Below, one piece after another: positions 28,201 to 35,743 of a DNA stretch of 64,000 nucleotides. The stretch lies in NCBI RefSeq assembly GCF_003501885.1, contig NZ_QWFA01000001.1, positions 1-64,000 of the forward strand, in the 5' to 3' direction. Made by a program: the position numbers and the translations under genes. Every line of letters begins with the position of its first letter. Position 1 is the stretch's first letter. This DNA is from Streptomyces globisporus (GTDB lineage: Bacteria > Actinomycetota > Actinomycetes > Streptomycetales > Streptomycetaceae). The notes beneath the pieces were generated by a model. It did not search any database and was not told where the DNA came from. It saw nothing but the letters and a program-made list of their open reading frames with translations.

Positions 28201-31200
28201 AAGAAGCCGCACACGTACTCAAGTACCGCAAACGACCACAAGCAGAATGTAGTGCCCCTCGGCGCCTGGGCGAGCCTGTGGATCGACTGCCTCGTCGGAA
28301 CCGTCAGCGACACGGATAGTCTCTTCCCGGAACTCGTACCCCCTACCCCGTCCCAGCGGCCCCTTGAGGAGGTGCCCCACTTCCTGCACAGAGGCATTGC
28401 CGGGCTCGGCGTCCGGATCCTAGCCTTCGGCTCGTCCGAGGGAACGCGCCAGCAAATGCTCGACTGGTACCGAAGCGCGCAGCGGCACCTTCCTGATGGG
28501 GTCCTCATCGACGCTGTCCAAGCAGCGGCTCCTGTGGATGAGTTGCAGCACATCGCCGTCGAGCTCGCTGAATCCGTGGCCGCTTCGCTCGACGCGGCTA
28601 AGGAGAGTGCCGAGTGCAAGGCGGAGCAGATGGTGAAACTAACTCGCGCCGTCCAGCGATTCGACAGAAGCGAAGCTCACGCTTACTTCACCCAGGCGAT
28701 CGATCTGACCGACCGCGTGGGCGACGACGTACACGCGTTGTGGCGGGCCTTCCTCTCCGTCGCCCGCCGAGCATCCGACGGCAATCACGACGACGACCGT
28801 CGTGCCTATCGCGTCGCCCAACTCACCGAAAGCCTGGAACCCTACCTTGGGGACGCAACGAATCACTCCGAGGTACTGGCCGCCATGGGCCGCTTGAGCG
28901 CCGCGACCGCGACGACCGTCGCCTCCCGCTGGCGCGACCGCCGCTTCTGCTCCGTGGGCTCATTCATCCAGGCACTGCTCGACGCAGAGGCCGGCCCGCT
29001 CGCTCCGTCGGCCGTCACCGCCGCAGCGCTGGTGCCGTTCGACGAGCACCGCGTCGATGAACTCCAACTCGTCGAACGAGCACTGCGCGAGACTCCGCGA
29101 GACGGTGAGCGTATCGCTGGAACGTTGGGACAATTCCTACGGCCACGACGCTTCAGCAGCGCATCCTTCGAACGCCTCGACCGGACCGCCGCCGAACTGG
29201 ACGTCGACATCTCCGGAACACTGCTCGCCCCTGGCACACGCCACATCGCCTTCTCCGCATCGGGCGGTTACAGCTCGGGCCGATGGACCCCGGACAATGA
29301 GCAGGACGCAGCGCGAGCGGCTCGTGCACGGCAGGCCGAGGACGCCCTGGCAGAGTGCGACTTCTCCACCGCCGAAGGCTGGGAGCAGGCCCGCCACCTC
29401 GTTCGCACGTCCGACCACCTGCTGTATATGGAGCAGGTCATAGCCCACGCAGTAAGGGTGCCCCTGCGTGAACTCGACGACATGCTGGCCGCGTTCCAGT
29501 CCCATCCCAACCTCGACGCTTTCGACTACGCGCAGATGGTCAAGAAGCTGGCTGCTCTGCCGCTGCTGCCACGAGCGGCGCGCCAGCAATTGAGGCATTT
29601 CGCGAACACGGCCGCGACCCGGTTCAGTCGGGAGCTGACCACCAAGGTCTACGACCCCATCGGCCTGTCCGAACTCGCTCGTCTGGCCGACGAGCGCGAT
29701 GCGGATCTGCTCTCGACGGCTTTTCGAGAACTCGGTTCGCAGTCGGCCGTGCTTCCCCCCGAGGAGTGCTATCACCTGGCAGCCCGACTTGCCCCACGCC
29801 TTACCGGTCATCAGGCGCAGGTTGTCCTCGACGACTTCGGCACCATGCTGGCTGACCTCTGCCCCGAGGATTCGGGCGACGGTGGGTTCGCCGACCTTCC
29901 CACTGGGCCGACCGGAGTTGTGGAGTGCTTCGCAGGCTATCTGTGGGCAGTCCTGGGTGCCCCCGAGCAGGACGTCAGGTGGCGGGCCGCACACTGTGTC
30001 AGGCTCCTCGCCGAACTCAACTGCCAAGAAGAACTTGACGCCCTCCTACGATTCGCGCTCGGCACGATCGATGTGACTCCGTTCCATGATGCCCGTCTGC
30101 CTTTCTACGATCGGCACGCCCGTCAATGGCTGCTCTTCGCCCTCGCGCGGGCCGCTCAGAACCCCGCGACGCATCGGACACTTGCAGAGTTCGAGCCCTT
30201 GCTGCGGAGAGTGCTCTTCGACGACGGACCGCACGTTGTGATGCAGGAGAGCGCGAAAAGGATCTGTCTGGCCCTCGCCTCGTCCCGCCCTGAGATCCTG
30301 AGCGCAGAGGAGTTCGCCACCGTACGCGAGATCAACATCCCGACGGAAATTCTCACTGAGTCGTGGGAGGAACGGCAGGCAAGAAATCGAAGCCGTATGG
30401 AGGACGAAGCCCACGGATCCGAACCGAGCGACTTTCGCTTCTTCTGGGATTTCAAGGATGACTGGTGCAAGCCCCTCGGCGAAGCCTTTGGGGTCTCCGA
30501 GGAGACCGTCATAGGTCTCGCTGGGCGCACGATCACGGACACCTGGCGGCTCCCCTACCGCGGCACCCACGAGGATGACCCGCGCCACACCCTCAGGCTG
30601 TACAAGGACGGGAGCACCTTCGCCTACCGTAGGACCCGGCCGGACGCCGACGACCTGGACTTCTACCTCACGACTCACGCCCTGTGGACCGTGGCCGGGG
30701 AGTTGCTCAAGGTGCATCCCGTGTACCGGGAGAGCGAGGCGGACATGGACCTGTTCACCTACTGGCTTCGTGATTTCCGCGTCACTCGAGACGACGGCAG
30801 GTGGCTTGCCGACCGACGGGACCCCTCACCGCAGAGCATTTTGAGAGGAAAGAACGAATCCCCGGACGCCGACTGGGTCTGGCGGCTGAACAGCAGGCAC
30901 TTCAGTGAGCGTCTCGTGGCGGGTGACGGATGGGTCACAGTCTGGGAAAGCTCCGATGACGCGGGATATGAAGCTGAGCAGAGCGTCCTGATCCGTAGTG
31001 CCCTCGTCACTCCCGAGAGGGCCAGGGCACTGGTACTTGCCCTGCAGACAGCCCCTTCGTACATGGGCTACCGCATTCCCGATGCCAATGACAGCGACTA
31101 CCAGTTCGACGTCCAAGGTTTCCGGCTCACCGGTTGGATCGTCGATCCTGACGGGCGTGAGGGGATGGACAGCAAGGATCCGCTGGCCGCAGGGATCAAG

Positions 31201-31578
31201 TACCCGCCCTATATGCCTTCTGATGAAGTCATCGATCTGCTAGGGCTGGAAGCGGACGCAGATATGCGCGAATGGACTCGGGCTGATGATATCGCTCTTC
31301 GTAGCACCTGCTGGGACGATACTTCTACGACCGGTTCGGACCGCGTGACGGGTACTCAGGGACAGCGGCTGGAAATTCAGCGGGACGCCCTTCGGGAACT
31401 GCTAGCTCTGGCCGGAAACAGCATGATCGTCGAAGTGATGATCGACCGCACACACAAAGACCACAAGCAGAGCTACACGACGAGGTCCCACCAAAACGAT
31501 GACGAATCCCTCCCCCCACGCGAACGGTCCTACAAGATTTACCTCTTCGATGACTCCGGAAGATGCGGCGAGCTTTGA
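25288..31578 (+). CDS. Avs-like STAND NTPase with N-terminal nuclease-like domain
   Basis: This is a giant 2096-residue protein. Residues 1-230 resemble Cap4/DUF4297-type effector nucleases: FHYHWAARQALKLLL, then EDVVDI and the PD-(D/E)XK-like YRQLKHS near 77. A STAND-type NTPase follows: Walker A GGVGKSVLT with Lys289, a Walker-B-like strand LLVLVVDAADN with Asp387, and VRLVMLCRSERI as a possible sensor. About 1600 further residues, rich in helical repeat-like text, form the C-terminus. This order (effector nuclease, STAND, long sensor) is that of antiviral Avs proteins, which recognise a phage protein and then cut DNA. Codon 331 is TTA. The next gene overlaps its end. Family placement is by architecture only. 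Confidence 0.7.
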   Translation: MPDTDLLRASRDGDQFHYHWAARQALKLLLPDADLTAIAVEGVSPDDTQGEAGEDVVDIAEYYGATGLHEANRVVYRQLKHSTVQATEEWTVSGLSKTVKGFAEKFRQIRQESPGLEEKVTFEFLSNRPVRESVLRAIEVLAAGGEPGKYAHEVKYLRQYADFSEDVAGEAAFFSRVEVDATAPGLLRLEGLFRLDLTGLLPGAPDVQPLLLKEMITRRATSLEANHVVERSTVLAALGVPPEHVLPAPKLIDQPGHVIVTDQTRAIVDDIVGLIGRPVVVHAAGGVGKSVLTTQIEPNLPSGSVTLVYDCFGNGGYRRSSSPRHQHRQGLVQLANELAAHALCDPLIPVGTAQPADYARAFMARVRGAAEAVTASAPGALLVLVVDAADNAALIANDGGERTFVTDVLRETLPDNVRLVMLCRSERIDLLKPPPNVHRIELEGFGVAESKQHLESVFGPVSEAQAAEFHRRTGGNPRIQALVLGMASDIESCLVSLGEARQHPDGSLFDELLQDMVDRCKDAHHLSAEIDRLCEALAALRPRLPVKVLTELCGVPAALVHSFAADLGRPLLVDGDTLQFRDEPTETWFRTKYRPTGSSLIDFIDRLTPLAANEPYVAASLPQLLWEAGQVDTLVELAMTDGALPEGDDLEQREIAQQRAQFALKATLRVGKEWEATRLAVKAGSLAAGHSRRLQLLRSNTDLAGQFLDAVTIEDIVANRSLVGDWPGSNLHCEGALLSFAAGQTDFARSRLRSASEWLRAWVQQSDDDNANRHRVTATDIAEVAFGLLNTDGVEACVSHLARWSPNWVAFDAGLIIATRLADSGRTEDLEALGLAAVSLKHLQLAVASAAWQANFVCQAPLARRLVRMLKRQRRSVSACRHPGYTAENKELPAVGWIVAMGLRHGLLSDGEAERILRLNLPGDLGRGAGSRWGRGTDTITLLCGFALLSKIRRQPFDADEFAGEDVREARKKPHTYSSTANDHKQNVVPLGAWASLWIDCLVGTVSDTDSLFPELVPPTPSQRPLEEVPHFLHRGIAGLGVRILAFGSSEGTRQQMLDWYRSAQRHLPDGVLIDAVQAAAPVDELQHIAVELAESVAASLDAAKESAECKAEQMVKLTRAVQRFDRSEAHAYFTQAIDLTDRVGDDVHALWRAFLSVARRASDGNHDDDRRAYRVAQLTESLEPYLGDATNHSEVLAAMGRLSAATATTVASRWRDRRFCSVGSFIQALLDAEAGPLAPSAVTAAALVPFDEHRVDELQLVERALRETPRDGERIAGTLGQFLRPRRFSSASFERLDRTAAELDVDISGTLLAPGTRHIAFSASGGYSSGRWTPDNEQDAARAARARQAEDALAECDFSTAEGWEQARHLVRTSDHLLYMEQVIAHAVRVPLRELDDMLAAFQSHPNLDAFDYAQMVKKLAALPLLPRAARQQLRHFANTAATRFSRELTTKVYDPIGLSELARLADERDADLLSTAFRELGSQSAVLPPEECYHLAARLAPRLTGHQAQVVLDDFGTMLADLCPEDSGDGGFADLPTGPTGVVECFAGYLWAVLGAPEQDVRWRAAHCVRLLAELNCQEELDALLRFALGTIDVTPFHDARLPFYDRHARQWLLFALARAAQNPATHRTLAEFEPLLRRVLFDDGPHVVMQESAKRICLALASSRPEILSAEEFATVREINIPTEILTESWEERQARNRSRMEDEAHGSEPSDFRFFWDFKDDWCKPLGEAFGVSEETVIGLAGRTITDTWRLPYRGTHEDDPRHTLRLYKDGSTFAYRRTRPDADDLDFYLTTHALWTVAGELLKVHPVYRESEADMDLFTYWLRDFRVTRDDGRWLADRRDPSPQSILRGKNESPDADWVWRLNSRHFSERLVAGDGWVTVWESSDDAGYEAEQSVLIRSALVTPERARALVLALQTAPSYMGYRIPDANDSDYQFDVQGFRLTGWIVDPDGREGMDSKDPLAAGIKYPPYMPSDEVIDLLGLEADADMREWTRADDIALRSTCWDDTSTTGSDRVTGTQGQRLEIQRDALRELLALAGNSMIVEVMIDRTHKDHKQSYTTRSHQNDDESLPPRERSYKIYLFDDSGRCGEL

Positions 31579-32260
31579 GCGGACCCTCGAACTTGGCAAG
31601 GAGATCGCCGACAGTCTCTCTGAGAGTGATGTCCTGGGCCGCTGGATGGCCCACCGCATCGGTGACTTGATCGTGCAGGCGGAGAACGCCACGGGAGTAG
31701 AGGCGGACGGCGTACGCCGCGAAGCGACGACCGTCATCCTCGCGCTCTGGGACCACCGGACGGCATTCCCATCCCCGACTCCACCGCTGCGCGCGTTCGA
31801 GCCAGTGTTCAGGGCATTGGAACGACTGAGCGAGCCCCAAGGCCGCTGGAGCTTTTACCGAATGTTCCCGTCTGGGAGTGGCCCCAGTGAGGACGACATG
31901 GCCGGAGCACCACTGCTTCGGGTGGCGCTGAACCTTGAGGAGACCGTCCGTGTGGTGGTAGGTGAGATTGTCGCGCTTGCTGCCCAAGAGGCCGACGACA
32001 AGGAGGCCAAGTGGTTGAAGCTCTCGGAGCATCTCGAACCGGACGAACAACGAGCGGCGCGGGACGCCTTCCTTCGGCTGGCGCACACCCTCAAGGCGTA
32101 CACCGATGGTGAAGATGGCGATCCCGCCGCACGCACAGGGCTGCCGAAGCTGATCGCTGCTCTGCAACGTGCCGAGTCACAGCTCGCAGAATCTCGGCGG
32201 GTCCTCGAAGACGCTCTGCCCGCGACGCCGTCGGAGCGTGAACCCGACGGGTCGGTGTGA
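31550..32260 (+). CDS. Companion protein of the STAND NTPase, unknown function
   Basis: The frame overlaps the end of the STAND gene by 29 bases from the ATG at 31550. Another ATG at 31499 would overlap by 80 bases and add a Pro/Ser-rich, less natural N-terminus. The 236-residue product is acidic and apparently helical throughout (FERTLELGKEIADSLSESD, VVGEIVALAAQEADDKEAKW, LQRAESQLAESRRVLEDAL), without signal peptide or membrane segment. I do not recognise a family. Overlap with the nuclease-STAND gene suggests one operon and perhaps a regulatory or structural partner in defence. Confidence 0.7.
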   Translation: MTPEDAASFERTLELGKEIADSLSESDVLGRWMAHRIGDLIVQAENATGVEADGVRREATTVILALWDHRTAFPSPTPPLRAFEPVFRALERLSEPQGRWSFYRMFPSGSGPSEDDMAGAPLLRVALNLEETVRVVVGEIVALAAQEADDKEAKWLKLSEHLEPDEQRAARDAFLRLAHTLKAYTDGEDGDPAARTGLPKLIAALQRAESQLAESRRVLEDALPATPSEREPDGSV

Positions 32261-32321
32261 GGGTAGGGGCCCTTTTGACGCGCCAAGTATCCAAAGAGGC
32301 GCCGCGAGGGCGTGAAAGCCG

Positions 32322-32795
32322 CTACTGCCCCAAAGACGGATCCGGTCCGAAGCCGGCGACCTGCATGGTGGCGGATCCACCGGGCGGGCTGTTGAGCACC
32401 CCGCGGACGCGCACGGGATACGGGAGTCGTGGCAGCGGACTGCTTCGTGGTAGCCGGCGTCGGGGAGGTCCATCCAGACTATGCGACTGCGTCGCTGGAT
32501 GAGCGCTTGGACGCCCACCCTGCCCGTCTCGTCGTCCGGACGCCGGTTCAGATGGGTGACCAGACCGAAGATCACGATCTCGCGGCTGTAGACGCTCGTC
32601 TTGAGCTGTTCGGACACCCGCTTCACGATCGCGATGGCGTCGTGGTTGAACTCGACCTCCCGTGGTGTGCCGGGTGAAGCTGAGGCCACACGGGACCAGT
32701 TGAAGGTGACGGCCAGCGCGTCGACCGCGTCGCTGTTCACCTCGCAGCGAGATCACGGATTCCATCGGGAGGGCGTCTCGTACGAGCTCTGCCAA
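32322..32795 (-). pseudogene. Frameshifted fragment of a conserved hypothetical gene
   Basis: The minus strand encodes text that looks like a real protein: VTFNWSRVASASPGTPREVEF, KRVSEQLKTSVYSREIVIFG, LVTHLNRRPDDETGRVG. Near 32412 it must change frame to continue as PVRVRGVLNSPPGG and end with FGPDPSLGQ. The N-terminal part before about 32740 is also out of frame or lost. The function is unknown. One end lies only about 35 bases from the inverted repeat of the neighbouring IS, so IS insertion may have removed its 5' part. Confidence 0.55.
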
Positions 32796-32910
32796 GCCCT
32801 GTCAACCATGTCCCGTGCCCTGGTTGTACTAGCCGTGTATCGAAAGTGGCTGGCAGCGACCTGTGGGGCATGTTCGAGAATCCTGTAGCTGCTCGCATCG
32901 CGGACCTGCG

Positions 32911-33531
32911 ATGGTGTCCGTCATGGATTCCGCGCCGCGCACTGATCTCGCTCGTCACTATGACTCAGGGGGCTGGTTGGCTCGGTTCGCGGGCCGGATG
33001 CTTGTGGTCTGTCCGCGATGCGGGGGCCGTGCTCTCGTGATCCCCCGCCCTGGCCTTCCTGATCCCAGATACTTCAGCGAGCTTCTGTTCCAGCCGCGTC
33101 GTCTGGCTTGTGGAGGATGCGGTGCCGTCGCCGACTGGAATCCTGAGGTGCAGGGGGCTGGGCTGGTCGGCGCGGTGCTGGGTGGCAGTGAGGATCCGTT
33201 CTTCCAGCGGCCTCTGTGGCTGCAGACCAGTTGCGCCGGTCACATCTTGTGGGCCTACAACCAGGAGCATGTCGACGAGCTGTCCGCTTATGTCGGGGCG
33301 CGATTGCGGGAGCGTGGCGGAGCGCGGCCGACAATGTCAATGTTCGCTCGGCTGCCGGCGTGGATGAAGGTGTCGGACAATCGCGCGGAGGTACTGGCCG
33401 GCCTGGAGACGCTGCGGGCGCTGGCCGAGCGGATGGCACCTGCCGACCGCTCCGATGCGGCGCACGGGCGCGGTGACAGTCCCCGAGCGCGCAGGAGTAT
33501 GTACTTCCGGGGCGGCCCGTACGAGTCTTGA
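32911..33531 (+). CDS. Zinc-ribbon hypothetical protein inside the IS
   Basis: The product of about 206 residues has two CxxC pairs, Cys34/Cys37 (CPRCGG) and Cys67/Cys70 (CGGCGA), spaced as in a zinc ribbon. The rest is mixed alpha/beta with a conserved-looking C-terminal segment LPAWMKVSDNRAEVLAGLETL. The start is uncertain: ATG 32911, ATG 32923 and ATG 32863 are in frame and none has a strong ribosome binding site. Similar proteins exist in Streptomyces, but I know no function. It lies between the terminal repeats of the IS element, so it either moved with it or was trapped by rearrangement. Confidence 0.6.
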   Translation: MVSVMDSAPRTDLARHYDSGGWLARFAGRMLVVCPRCGGRALVIPRPGLPDPRYFSELLFQPRRLACGGCGAVADWNPEVQGAGLVGAVLGGSEDPFFQRPLWLQTSCAGHILWAYNQEHVDELSAYVGARLRERGGARPTMSMFARLPAWMKVSDNRAEVLAGLETLRALAERMAPADRSDAAHGRGDSPRARRSMYFRGGPYES

Positions 33532-33588
33532 AAAACTGGTCACAGTCACTCGTTCGGACCAGGCAGGCCCCGCGTCCGACCAAATCGA

Positions 33589-33872
33589 GTCCGCGCCGAC
33601 AAGGCGTACGCCTCCCGCAGAAACCGCGCCTACCTGCGCCGACGCGGGATCCGATGCACCATCCCGGAGAAGATCGACCAGGCGCGCAACCGCCAGAAGC
33701 TCGGCTCCCGCGGCGGCCGGCCTCCGTACTTCGACCCGGCCGACTACCGCGAGCGCCACGCGGTCGAGTGCGGGATCAACCGCCTCAAGAGGCACCGGGC
33801 GGTCGCCACGCGATACGACAAGCTCGCAGTCCGCTACGAAGCAACCGTCCTCATCGCAACCATCCGAGGCAC
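33589..33872 (+). pseudogene. C-terminal half of an IS5-family transposase, inverted
   Basis: Plus-strand translation gives [20 protein letters not shown], then [16 protein letters not shown] and the terminal catalytic region ending [21 protein letters not shown]. This includes the Glu of the DDE triad in [10 protein letters not shown]. It has no start codon, and it runs straight into the complement of the N-terminal half at about 33872. Confidence 0.8.
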
Positions 33873-34412
33873 GCGGATCTTCTCCAGCACGGGTTCGAAC
33901 TGCGGTGAGTCCCCGCGCTGCCCAGCCGTGATCACGATCGCCATGGGTTTCTGACCTTGCTCGACGGCCAGGTGCAGTTTGGTGGTGAACCCGCCGCGCG
34001 ACCGTCCCAGTCCATGATCATGAGGCTCGGTGAAGATGTCGCCCGGTGGTTCTTTCTGCTGGTCGCCCTGCTTGCGGGCCCCGGCCGCGTGCTGATGGGC
34101 GCGGCAGACCGTGGAGTCGACGCTCAAGTCCCAGACGATCGCGCCTCTCGCGTCGGCAAGGGACTGGAGCCGGGTGAGGATCCGGTGCCAGGCGCCGTTC
34201 CGCTGCCATCGGCGAAACAGGTCGTAGATCCGGTTCCATGGTCCGTATTCGACGGGGATATCCCGCCACGGAACCCCGGTCCGGACCCGGAACCGTATGC
34301 CGTCGATCAGTTGGCGCCGAGACCAGACCAGCGGCCGCCCCGCCTTGACACCCTTCGGCAACAGCGGCTCCAGCACCGCCCACTGCTCGTCCGTGAGATC
34401 TCCCCGTCCCAT
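33873..34412 (-). pseudogene. N-terminal half of an IS5-family transposase
   Basis: From the ATG at 34412 the product reads MGRGDLTDEQWAVLEPLLPK, with RTGVPWRDIPVEYGPWNRIY and VDSTVCRAHQHAAG (first catalytic Asp), as in IS112-like IS5 transposases. It is natural up to [12 protein letters not shown] and then ends in nine residues that are the complement of the inverted C-terminal half. The second catalytic Asp and the Glu are missing, so the enzyme is not functional. Confidence 0.85.
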
Positions 34413-34524
34413 GAACCGTGATCATTCACGGCTCAAGATCCACTTTCGATACACGGCCTAGAGGAGATGGCCGGTGCCGAGCGCGTACCCTCGTTAGCCC
34501 CTGGAAGTTCCCTGAATCCGAGGA

Positions 34525-35019
34525 TCAGAAGGGGAGGTGTCGGTTCGGCGCCTGGGCAGCGTTTGCGTACTCAGGCAGTGCAAGAACTATGACGCCAGCG
34601 TCTTCAAGGGTCTCGACGCCATCGGCGCCGGCGACGAAGGTGTCGGGCTCGTTCCAAGCGGTGACGACGCGGCGGAGGCCCGCGTCGCGGATGAGCTGGG
34701 CGCAGGGACGAGGTCGGGACGCGCGCCTGGCGCAGGGCTCCAGGGAGCTGTAGATCGTGGCGGTGGCGAGCCGGGCGTCCTCGGCGGGGAGCTTGGCGAG
34801 GGCGCCTTCCTCGGCGTGGTCGTGGGGGCCGTTCTCACGGGAGTAGCCGCGGGCGAGTTCGGTCCCGTCGGCCGCGACGATGACCGCCCCCACGCTGAAG
34901 GCGGTCTCTGAAGGCGGGCAGAGGGCAGCCAGCTCACAGGCGAGGGCGAGCCAGTTCCGGTCTGCGCTGTTGGGCTCGCGGCCGGTGCCGGGGGCGCCGG
35001 CTGAAGGGGTGGTGCTCAT
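34525..35019 (-). CDS. Cytidine/deoxycytidylate deaminase-like protein (RibD deaminase-domain type)
   Basis: The 164-residue zinc deaminase has His68-Ala-Glu70 and Cys96 (SLEPC) and Cys106 as zinc ligands. That is the layout of RibD N-terminal and CMP/dCMP deaminase domains. Its start overlaps the stop of the preceding reductase gene by four bases (ATGA), so the two halves of a bifunctional RibD are here separate, coupled proteins. Family knowledge suggests a pyrimidine-type deamination followed by reduction. No other riboflavin genes are near, so a specialised pathway or nucleotide salvage is as likely as riboflavin synthesis. Confidence 0.8.
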   Translation of the reverse strand: MSTTPSAGAPGTGREPNSADRNWLALACELAALCPPSETAFSVGAVIVAADGTELARGYSRENGPHDHAEEGALAKLPAEDARLATATIYSSLEPCARRASRPRPCAQLIRDAGLRRVVTAWNEPDTFVAGADGVETLEDAGVIVLALPEYANAAQAPNRHLPF

Positions 35020-35714
35020 CGGGGCTCCGTCGAAGTGTCCTTGGGGGCGTACCTCAGGAGTACCACGTCACCGATCTGGCGGGTCTCCAGGAGCCGGAGG
35101 CGGGCGGCCGGGCCGCCGGGGTAGCTCGCGGGGCCGAGCATCCTTACCGCATCGAACTGGCCGACCAGGAGCGGGGCGATGACGAGCTGGAGTTCGTCGG
35201 CAAGAGCGGCTTCGAGGAGCTGTGTGTGAACGGTGCCACCACCTTCGACCATGAGCCGCTTGACGGCGTACTCGTCACCGAGGATGTCGAGCGCGGTCGG
35301 CCATACGGCCTCCTCGGGAACGCTCTGAACGGTAGCCAGGTCACCGAGGTTGGCGCGAGCTTTCGCGGTGGCCTCGTGGCCCACGGCCAGGACGAGCTTG
35401 TCTCCGCCGTGGTGCCAGAACTTCCAACCGGGATCGAGGTCGCCCGTTCCTGTGATGGTGACCTTCAGCGGGTACTCCGGCTCACCGGCGGCGGCCCGGG
35501 ACGCCCTGCGTTCCGCCGAGTTGACGAGGAGGCGGGGGTTGTCGGCGCGGAGTGTGCCGGCGCCGACAAGGATCGCGTCGACACTGGCTCGTACGGAGTC
35601 GACGCGCTCGAAGTCCTGCTTGTTGGAGAGCAGGAGCCGGTCCTCGCCCGGGCGGGTGTCGAGGTGGCCGTCGATCGATACAGCTGCGGACAGCAGGACG
35701 TACGGGCGGGGCAC
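35016..35714 (-). CDS. RibD C-terminal/DHFR-like reductase
   Basis: The 232-residue protein starts MPRPYVLLSAAVSIDGHLD and has VDAILVGAGTLRADNPRLLV and LMVEGGGTVHTQLLEAAL, the conserved blocks of the NADPH-dependent reductase domain of RibD. The frame is complete. It is followed, with an ATGA overlap, by the deaminase gene, and preceded by the XRE regulator on the same strand 29 bp away. All three are probably one operon reading leftward. The substrate is not known. Confidence 0.85.
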   Translation of the reverse strand: MPRPYVLLSAAVSIDGHLDTRPGEDRLLLSNKQDFERVDSVRASVDAILVGAGTLRADNPRLLVNSAERRASRAAAGEPEYPLKVTITGTGDLDPGWKFWHHGGDKLVLAVGHEATAKARANLGDLATVQSVPEEAVWPTALDILGDEYAVKRLMVEGGGTVHTQLLEAALADELQLVIAPLLVGQFDAVRMLGPASYPGGPAARLRLLETRQIGDVVLLRYAPKDTSTEPR

Positions 35715-35743
35715 GGTATCTCCAGGCGGTGTACGCGGGTGAG

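Larger units (their letters stand above)
32832..34457. mobile_element. IS5-family-like element with intact ends and a rearranged interior
   Basis: The 18-base sequence GCCGTGTATCGAAAGTGG at 32832-32849 has its exact inverted copy at 34440-34457. Both are flanked by CTA in direct orientation, consistent with a 3-bp target duplication. Inside lie the N-terminal half of an IS5-type DDE transposase on the minus strand, the C-terminal half on the plus strand, and an unrelated zinc-ribbon gene. At 1.63 kb it is larger than the roughly 0.9 kb expected for this IS type. Confidence 0.7.
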
